From: Alphaproteobacteria bacterium
GTDB taxonomy: Bacteria > Pseudomonadota > Alphaproteobacteria > CAAGCB01 > CAG-977
DNA length: 27,261 nt
Assembly: GCA_900768845.1 (NCBI GenBank)
Contig: CAAGEK010000041.1
Coordinates: forward strand, 1-27,261
Reading direction: 5' to 3'
Both the position numbers and the translations under genes were made by a program. The notes under the pieces were generated by a model. It saw nothing but the letters and a program-made list of their open reading frames with translations, had not been told where the DNA came from and made no database searches. Shown here piece after piece: positions 21,915 through 27,261 of this stretch (positions within the stretch are counted from its first letter, which is position 1; the number at the start of each line of letters is the position of its first letter).

Positions 21915-23875
21915 TTTTTCTTCCACGAATTCAGTTCCGCGGCGGGATAGTTCAAATGCCTGCGGTAAATGTACAGGTTTTCCAAAACGCGCTGGACATA
22001 ATTTCTGGTTTCCGTAAAGGGGATCATTTCGATCCAGTCGATCGGGTCGATATTGTCGTCTTCGGGGTTGCCGATGGATTTCAACCAGCGTCTGACGTTC
22101 GTGGGCCCCGCGTTGTAAGCGGCAATCGCCAGAATGTACGATCCGTTGAAACGGTTGACCATTTCTGAAAAATACGCACTGCCGAGTTCGATGTTAAAGG
22201 CGGGATCGTCGGTCAAGCGTTCTTCCGAAAAGGATTTTTTCCTTTTTTGCGCCACCTGTTTCGCCGTTGCCGGCATGATTTGCATCAGACCGCGCGCTCC
22301 TGCGGGACTGACGACGTGAGGGGAGAAACTGCTTTCCTGACGGATGATGGACAGGACGAGGGCGCGCTCGGCCGGTTCTTCGGGAATGTCCAACACGGGA
22401 TAGCCCAACGATCCGATGTAAATTCCGTTTTGTCTGGCTCTGCGGGCGATGGTGACCGTCATATCCGGACGGGCGGCCTCTTCGGTCAACAGGCGTGCCA
22501 AAGCGGCGACGTCGGCGGGTTTGGGATAAAGGGCGTACAGACGCAATGCGAAAAATTCCGCCAAGCCGTAAGCTTCCGCCCTGTGCAGGGTTTGCATGAC
22601 GCCGAACAGTTCGTTTCTGCGGATTTTTTCCATATTGTGTTCCGAAGGGGGAAGTCCTTCGGGCAGGGCGGGCAGGCTGTCGCGTTTGCTTTTTTCCGCG
22701 GCGAGCTGGCCGTAAATGGTGGTGCTTTTTCGGGCGGCGCGTTCAAACCAAACGCCGGCGTTCGTTTTTTTGCCCAGTTCGTCATGCGTGCGTCCCAACC
22801 AGTACTCTCCGCGGGCGATGCTGACCGGAGATTTGACCGCCGCCAGCATATTTGAAAAGTGCGATACGGCGTTTTTTAAATTTTTTGAAAATCGCAGGGC
22901 GATCCATCCGGCCAGCCATTCCGCGTCGGCGTATTCCTCTCCGGAACTCAGACGGTGGTTCTTTGCCAGTTTGTAAGCGTCGGAAATCCGTCCTTCGTTT
23001 AAGAAACGGCGGATGATAAGGGAGCGTTCCCCCCACCATTTCAAGGCGTTCTTGCCGTTTTTGACGTGTCTGTCCAGCAATTCGACGGCTTCGTCAAGCC
23101 GGTTGTTCCTTCTCAGCCAGCGGATTTGGTCGAACGCGAATCCTTCGTCGGCGTGTACGGCTTCGGGAGCCCGCCTTAAAACGGCGGGGGCGTTCGGAGC
23201 GTTGCGAATCAACGCGACGCGGGCTTCGGCGATTTTAAGGGCTTCGGGATCAAGCTTCGGAAACAGCTTTTTCGCGTCGTTGACATTTTTCGCATCCAGC
23301 AAAGCCCTGACTTTTTCGGCATAATCGTCGGGCGTTAAAACGGAGGAAAGCTTTTCTTCCGCTGCGGCCGCCTCTTCGGGGGTCAGGTCGTTTTTCAGCC
23401 ACAACCTGTGAAGCATGGGCAAGGCGACCTCCCATTCTTTCTTCTTCAGCATGATCTCGGCATAGGCGATGACGGCGGCGGGGGAAACGGGAGGGTGCTT
23501 TTCAAACCATTTCATCAGCAAGGCTTCGTCGCCCGATTCGACGGCGGCGCGTTCCGCGTTTCTCCGGATAAGGTAAATTCTGGGCCAGTCTTTGTTTTTC
23601 GCCATGAAAGAGGTCAGGTCTTCAAACGAAGCCGTGCTTTTTTCGTCGGTCAGACGAAGCCATTCGATGATTTTTAAAAGTTTCAAATCCTTGGTTCGGG
23701 CGGCGAGGGCGTTCGCTTTTGCATAATCCTGATCCAAAGCCGACCGGACGGCCGTTTTATACAGTTCGGATTTTTCATCCGCCGCCTGTTGCTTGGCATA
23801 GGCCGCCGGTTGCTGAGCCCGAAACGTGAGGGCGCAGATGAAAAAAACGGTGAAAATGAATGAACGGCGGAACAA
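21911..23875 (-). CDS. slt: Soluble lytic murein transglycosylase, Slt family
   Basis: A 654-residue protein with an N-terminal signal sequence (hydrophobic stretch FIFTVFFICALTF). A long superhelical region of paired helices follows, as in Slt70, then the C-terminal catalytic domain from about residue 500. Catalytic landmarks are IIRQESSFSP (catalytic Glu about 514), GARGLMQIMPATA, AAYNAGPTNVRRW, and IPFTETRNYVQRV. The enzyme cleaves peptidoglycan glycan strands in the periplasm to give 1,6-anhydro ends. The start codon is TTG, supported by GAGG six bases upstream; no in-frame ATG gives a signal peptide. It is divergent from dapA and tail-to-tail with the DUF2628-like gene. The slt-dapA-smpB order is common in alphaproteobacteria. 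Confidence 0.94.
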   Translation of the reverse strand: MFRRSFIFTVFFICALTFRAQQPAAYAKQQAADEKSELYKTAVRSALDQDYAKANALAARTKDLKLLKIIEWLRLTDEKSTASFEDLTSFMAKNKDWPRIYLIRRNAERAAVESGDEALLMKWFEKHPPVSPAAVIAYAEIMLKKKEWEVALPMLHRLWLKNDLTPEEAAAAEEKLSSVLTPDDYAEKVRALLDAKNVNDAKKLFPKLDPEALKIAEARVALIRNAPNAPAVLRRAPEAVHADEGFAFDQIRWLRRNNRLDEAVELLDRHVKNGKNALKWWGERSLIIRRFLNEGRISDAYKLAKNHRLSSGEEYADAEWLAGWIALRFSKNLKNAVSHFSNMLAAVKSPVSIARGEYWLGRTHDELGKKTNAGVWFERAARKSTTIYGQLAAEKSKRDSLPALPEGLPPSEHNMEKIRRNELFGVMQTLHRAEAYGLAEFFALRLYALYPKPADVAALARLLTEEAARPDMTVTIARRARQNGIYIGSLGYPVLDIPEEPAERALVLSIIRQESSFSPHVVSPAGARGLMQIMPATAKQVAQKRKKSFSEERLTDDPAFNIELGSAYFSEMVNRFNGSYILAIAAYNAGPTNVRRWLKSIGNPEDDNIDPIDWIEMIPFTETRNYVQRVLENLYIYRRHLNYPAAELNSWKKN

Positions 23876-23900
23876 AAGAGGCCTCTTTGAACGTTTTATG

Positions 23901-23929
23901 TTGATTCTTGCGGCATTTTTTTTGATAAG
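23901..23929 (+). promoter_or_regulatory. Candidate promoter of dapA-smpB
   Basis: TTGATT (23901-23906) and GATAAG (23924-23929) are 17 bases apart, about 40 bases before dapA. Each box matches consensus at four of six positions. Confidence 0.4.
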
Positions 23930-23971
23930 GTTAATTTAACAGATGATTGCGGATGCAAAAAGGAAATAATG

Positions 23972-24868
23972 ATGCTGACAGGATCCATGACGGCTTTGAT
24001 TACGCCGTTTTGCAACGGAAAGATTGACGAAGAGGCGTTCGTCCGCCTTGTCGAATTTCAAATAGCGTCGGGGACGCAGGGCTTGGTCGTTTGCGGGACG
24101 ACGGGCGAAAGTGCCGTGATGACGCCCGATGAACATTTCCGGTCGGTCGAATTGTGTGTCAGGACTGCGGCGGGGCGCGTTCCCGTCATTGCGGGGACGG
24201 GAACGAACGATACGCAAAAAACGGTGAAAACGACGCTCGCCGCGCAAAAAGCGGGGGCGGATGCGGTTTTGATCGTAACGCCGTATTATAACAAGCCTTC
24301 TCAGGAAGGATTGTTCCGTCATTACAGGCAAATTCACGACGAAACGGACATTCCCGTCGTTTTATACAACGTTCCCTCCAGAACCGGCGTCAATTTGTCC
24401 GTCGAAACGGTCGGACGGCTGGCAAAGTTGCCGCGAATCGTCGGGATAAAGGATGCGACGCCCGACATTTTGCGCCCGATAAAGCTTCGCCGCGTTACGG
24501 GGCGCGATTTTTCAATCCTGTCGGGCGAAGACGCCACGGTTGTCGCTTTTCTGGCTCACGGCGGGGACGGGTGCATTTCCGTGACGGCGAACATCGCGCC
24601 GCAACTGTGCCGCCGCTTGCATGACGCTTGGGTTGCAAAAGATTTCGACACGCTTTTCACGCTCAGGGACGCTTTGTTGCCTTTGCACGAAGCGATGTTC
24701 GTCGAATCCAATCCGTGTCCCGTCAAGTATGCCGCATCCTTGCAAGGGTTCGGTGACGGTTCTTTGCGTGCGCCACTTTGCGAGATTTCCGACGCTTCGA
24801 AACAAACGGTTCGCGATGCGATGAATGCTTTGGGATTGATCGGGGGCGGTGCGAATGGCCGAACATAA
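23972..24868 (+). CDS. dapA: 4-hydroxy-tetrahydrodipicolinate synthase
   Basis: A 298-residue protein of normal family length. It condenses pyruvate with aspartate semialdehyde, the first committed step of lysine and diaminopimelate synthesis. The sequence shows GSMTALITPF at the start, CGTTGESA (pyruvate-binding TTGE), the YNVPSRTGVN motif with the catalytic tyrosine and arginine, and GIKDAT with the Schiff-base lysine. Two adjacent ATGs exist (23969 and 23972); AAGGA is seven bases before the second, which I prefer. Its end overlaps smpB by 14 bases. Confidence 0.97.
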   Translation: MLTGSMTALITPFCNGKIDEEAFVRLVEFQIASGTQGLVVCGTTGESAVMTPDEHFRSVELCVRTAAGRVPVIAGTGTNDTQKTVKTTLAAQKAGADAVLIVTPYYNKPSQEGLFRHYRQIHDETDIPVVLYNVPSRTGVNLSVETVGRLAKLPRIVGIKDATPDILRPIKLRRVTGRDFSILSGEDATVVAFLAHGGDGCISVTANIAPQLCRRLHDAWVAKDFDTLFTLRDALLPLHEAMFVESNPCPVKYAASLQGFGDGSLRAPLCEISDASKQTVRDAMNALGLIGGGANGRT

Positions 24869-25334
24869 ACGCAAAACCATGATTTCCGAAGGGACGGTCG
24901 CCCAAAACCGCAAGGCCGGTTTCAATTATGCGATCGAGGAAACCTTTGAAGCGGGAATCATCCTGACCGGAGCGGAAGTCAAATCGTTGCGTTTGGGGCA
25001 CGCCAGCATAAACGAAGCGTACGCCGCCGCTCAGGAAGGCGAGCTGTTCCTTTTGAACGCGTCGATTCTGGAATACGGGTCGATCGGGTATGTGAAACAT
25101 ATCGCGACGCGGCCGCGCAAGCTGTTGTTGCATAAAAAGGAAGTGCGCCGTTTAATCGGTGCGGTCGCCCGCAAAGGCTACACTTTGGTGCCCTTGTCCC
25201 TTTACTTCAACGCCCGCGGCATTGCAAAGGTCAAACTGGGGCTGGGGACGGGCAAAAACACCGTCGACCGGCGCGAAGACATTAAAAAACGCGATTGGGA
25301 ACGTGAAAAGCACCGTTTGTTGAAAGGCGGGTAG
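24855..25334 (+). CDS. smpB: SsrA-binding protein SmpB
   Basis: A 159-residue protein. SmpB binds tmRNA and helps rescue stalled ribosomes. Landmarks are VAQNRKAGFNYAIEETFEAG, GAEVKSLR, NEAYA, HKKEVRRLIG, LVPLSLYFNARGIAKVKLGL, and a basic tail with RREDIKKRDWEREK. The ATG at 24855 is preferred to the GTG at 24849 because the MAEHKRK start fits the family. It overlaps the end of dapA by 14 bases and is probably translationally coupled. No tmRNA gene is seen in this window. Confidence 0.97.
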   Translation: MAEHKRKTMISEGTVAQNRKAGFNYAIEETFEAGIILTGAEVKSLRLGHASINEAYAAAQEGELFLLNASILEYGSIGYVKHIATRPRKLLLHKKEVRRLIGAVARKGYTLVPLSLYFNARGIAKVKLGLGTGKNTVDRREDIKKRDWEREKHRLLKGG

Positions 25335-25358
25335 CTTTAAAATTTTCTGAACGGTTGC

Positions 25359-25405
25359 ATCTGCGGCCGTTTTGTGCTTTTCTATTGACCGCAGATTATT
25401 TTTTT
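25359..25405 (+). terminator. Rho-independent terminator after smpB
   Basis: Perfect 8-base arms ATCTGCGG (25359-25366) and CCGCAGAT (25389-25396) have a 22-base loop and are followed by TATTTTTTT. The left arm could instead be looped out by a weaker AACGG/CCGTT pairing (25350-25354 with 25367-25371), which would disrupt the terminator. It lies between smpB and the next gene, so read-through could be controlled. Confidence 0.7.
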
Positions 25406-25419
25406 CTCGGGAAGAAACA

Positions 25420-26370
25420 ATGCAGAATTGGTTGGAAACGTTAAAGGATTTGTTGTTGCTCTCTGACGAAGACGTTGATTCGGTTCGCAAGGGCGACTTC
25501 AAAACGCTTTTAAATGAAAACAGGGACGGTTTGGTGCGCGTTTGCGGAATGTATGCGGCACTTTTGCTTTGTCTGTTCATTTTCCTGTCGCTGTTTTCCT
25601 GGTTCGGCGGGACGGGCAGGCTGGTTCTGATGTTCCTGTTTTTCAGCGTTTTCGCCGTCGCCGGCGCGTTGTTGGGCAAAGAGGCGGCTTTACGGGCGAC
25701 GAGGGAACGCGGCGTCGCGGGATTCGTCATATTGATGCTGGCTTTTGTCCTGATGTCGATGTTTTCCGACGTTTCCGCCAACGGTTCCGGACCTTCCCAA
25801 GCGTTGATGTATGTGGTGTTCGCCGGTGCGATCGGCGGCGGACTGGCGTTGAAACCGAAATTGCAGGACAGAAATTGGGCGGATCTTCAAATTATCCTGA
25901 CCGCCTTGTCTTTGGCTGTTTTCGTAACGATGATGCAATCGGCGTTCATCCGTATGACGATTGACGCCAATGCCGAATATGTGCGCCAGTATTCCGAACG
26001 TCAACGCGCCAAACAAGCCGAAGAAATGCGTAAAAATTCCATGTCCGCCCCCGAAAAGGCGTGTACCAGCGAAGAAGAATGCAAACGCATGAATATGAAA
26101 AAGAACGATTACTACATCAAACACGAAGCCGAAGTCATGGCAACGTGTGAAAATGCGGTGGCAAAGGAAATCACGTCGCGTTTTGAATGGACCGTTTCAC
26201 CGGCGGATTACAAATTCACCAGCTATCAGGTCGACGTTTTGAACGATGAAATCACCGTCAGCGGCGATCGCGTCCGTCTGATTGACGCACAGGGGAATAA
26301 AACGCCGTTGTCCTACCGTTGCCGGTACAATGTACGCTCGAGAACGACGGATGTGACGTTAAATAAATAA
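25420..26370 (+). CDS. Multi-spanning membrane protein of unknown function
   Basis: A 316-residue protein that I do not recognise. I choose the ATG at 25420, which has GGGAAG just upstream; an earlier ATG (25372) lies inside the smpB terminator. Four hydrophobic segments lie at about 42-62, 67-87, 97-115 and 125-145, with a fifth near 157-175. The rest is soluble: a charged helix (about 185-215, RQYSERQRAKQAEEMRK) with cysteines in ACTSEEEC, and a C-terminal beta-rich part with the motif VSGDRVRLIDAQG. Which side of the membrane this part faces is unknown. It stands alone after smpB. Confidence 0.8.
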   Translation: MQNWLETLKDLLLLSDEDVDSVRKGDFKTLLNENRDGLVRVCGMYAALLLCLFIFLSLFSWFGGTGRLVLMFLFFSVFAVAGALLGKEAALRATRERGVAGFVILMLAFVLMSMFSDVSANGSGPSQALMYVVFAGAIGGGLALKPKLQDRNWADLQIILTALSLAVFVTMMQSAFIRMTIDANAEYVRQYSERQRAKQAEEMRKNSMSAPEKACTSEEECKRMNMKKNDYYIKHEAEVMATCENAVAKEITSRFEWTVSPADYKFTSYQVDVLNDEITVSGDRVRLIDAQGNKTPLSYRCRYNVRSRTTDVTLNK

Positions 26371-26471
26371 TTTGCTTGCCATAGTCGGGAATATGCGATT
26401 AAACTAAGACGATTTTTTATTCGGACACCCCCCGAAAAACGCTCTTGGTTTTGAGGGCGATGGAGATACAG

Positions 26472-26816
26472 ATGAACCAAACCACGATTGAAACGGAATC
26501 TTATTACGACATTCTTGAAAATTCGGACGGAGAGTTGTTATTTTGCCTCAAGGCGCGTGACGGCAGTCCCGAACGCCCTCAAATTCTGTACAGCGGCGAA
26601 GATCACGCCTTGTTTTACAGAACGGCGGGACAGATGATCGTATTGGATTACGTTCATGTTGACGTCAGGGAAGCGTTAAACAAAGTTTCTTCAGTGTTGG
26701 TGGCCGAATTCAGCGACGCTTCGGAGGAAAACCCGCAACGCGGAATCGTACGGGAATATACGGCGTCCGTCCGTCATGTATCGAAATTGCCTCTTCCCGC
26801 CGATTTTCTGGCATGA
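26472..26816 (+). CDS. Small protein of unknown function
   Basis: A 114-residue acidic protein with no signal peptide or membrane helix, and not recognised. The ATG at 26472 is chosen because GGAG lies six bases upstream; the ATG at 26460 has no well-placed site. The sequence looks beta-rich (YYDILENSDGELLFCLKARD, MIVLDYVHVDVREAL). A strong terminator follows at 26881, which supports a real single-gene unit. The promoter is unclear. Confidence 0.7.
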   Translation: MNQTTIETESYYDILENSDGELLFCLKARDGSPERPQILYSGEDHALFYRTAGQMIVLDYVHVDVREALNKVSSVLVAEFSDASEENPQRGIVREYTASVRHVSKLPLPADFLA

Positions 26817-26880
26817 CGGCAAACTGGCGGCGTTTAAACGTTCCGTTTTTCCCGCCGCTTTTTTCATGTTGCATTATGAA

Positions 26881-26911
26881 AACGCCCCGAGTTTGTCAGG
26901 GCGTTTTTTTT
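26881..26911 (+). terminator. Rho-independent terminator
   Basis: Arms AACGCCC (26881-26887) and GGGCGTT (26899-26905) are followed by eight T in all. It ends the small gene at 26472 and directly precedes the left end of IS200-like copy 4. Confidence 0.85.
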
Positions 26912-27261
26912 GTCCCCCGAAAAGCACGAAGCGGGCAAAAGCTTACAGCGATGCACAAAAAAACTCCTTCGGTAAACTCAGACCACATAGTATTCGCACC
27001 TAAAATATTCTAGGGAGAGAAACGCTACATCCGTGCGTTTGGAAAGGGACCACGGTAATAGAAGCGAAAATGCGTCAGGTTCGTGAGCATATGCCGGTGG
27101 AGATACCATGAATGTGTCGGTTTTGTAGCTTTTCTGAAATGGAAAAGCGGTTTGACGGTTTACGAGCGTCGGAGCGGCATGAAGTTTCGGTGCAAGCGGG
27201 TACTATCCGCGGGAAAGAACGCCCGTAAGGTTATCTGCAAAATCAGACGGACACTGTGTCG
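26912..27261 (+). mobile_element. IS200/IS605-like relic, copy 4 (cut by window end)
   Basis: It starts with GTCCCCCGAAAA directly after a terminator and continues with CGATGCACAAAAAAACTC, as in copy 2. TnpA traces include DHIVFAPKIF, then a stop, VAFLKWKSGLTVYERRS, and the shared block GGGTACTATCCGCGGGAAAG. The catalytic region reads R-E-H in place of the histidine pair. The right end lies beyond the window. Confidence 0.65.

Overview
The window looks like a chromosomal segment of a host- or gut-associated alphaproteobacterium. The class call rests on a lytic transglycosylase next to dapA-smpB, an L13/S9 pair of alphaproteobacterial type, and ordinary sigma70-like promoters. The species cannot be read from the sequence. 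The right half is mostly housekeeping and small membrane genes. The left two thirds is an accessory block on the minus strand.

Layout: (1) 1-453 is the end of a type IV pilin-like gene cut by the window edge. (2) 466-789 is a decayed IS200/IS605-type copy, followed by a ~53-bp degenerate tandem repeat. (3) 1233-10097 holds six paralogous leucine-rich-repeat (LRR) genes, all on the minus strand and apparently in three transcription units (LRR6; LRR5-LRR4-LRR3; LRR2-LRR1). Five of the six end in the same module: coiled coil, ankyrin-like segment, then a basic tail with a DGxDGRPSFxKxK-type motif. (4) 10452-11015 is a second IS200-like relic. (5) 11077-18564, also minus, encodes a small acidic protein, a large MoxR-type AAA+ ATPase, a 977-residue protein with an HExxH motif, a long low-complexity linker and a C-terminal von Willebrand A (vWA) domain, and a coiled-coil protein with two membrane helices.

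(6) 18818-19776 is rplM-rpsI with promoter and terminator. (7) 19831-20375 is IS200-like relic number three. (8) 20609-21914 is an ankyrin-repeat membrane protein and a small DUF2628-like membrane protein. (9) 21911-25334 is slt (minus), then dapA and smpB (plus, overlapping). (10) 25420-26816 is an unrecognised membrane protein and a small unrecognised protein, followed by a terminator and the start of IS200-like relic number four at the window edge.

The most interesting hypothesis is that regions 3 and 5 form one system. A MoxR/vWA chaperone pair, possibly with a built-in metallopeptidase and a membrane anchor, would act on or through a diversified set of LRR proteins that carry a shared C-terminal tag. 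The sequence shows the parts and their co-orientation. The functional link is inference, and an IS relic plus a terminator separate the two blocks. The second notable item is the IS200-like family: its copies share the same inactivating lesions, and three of them sit directly after Rho-independent terminators.
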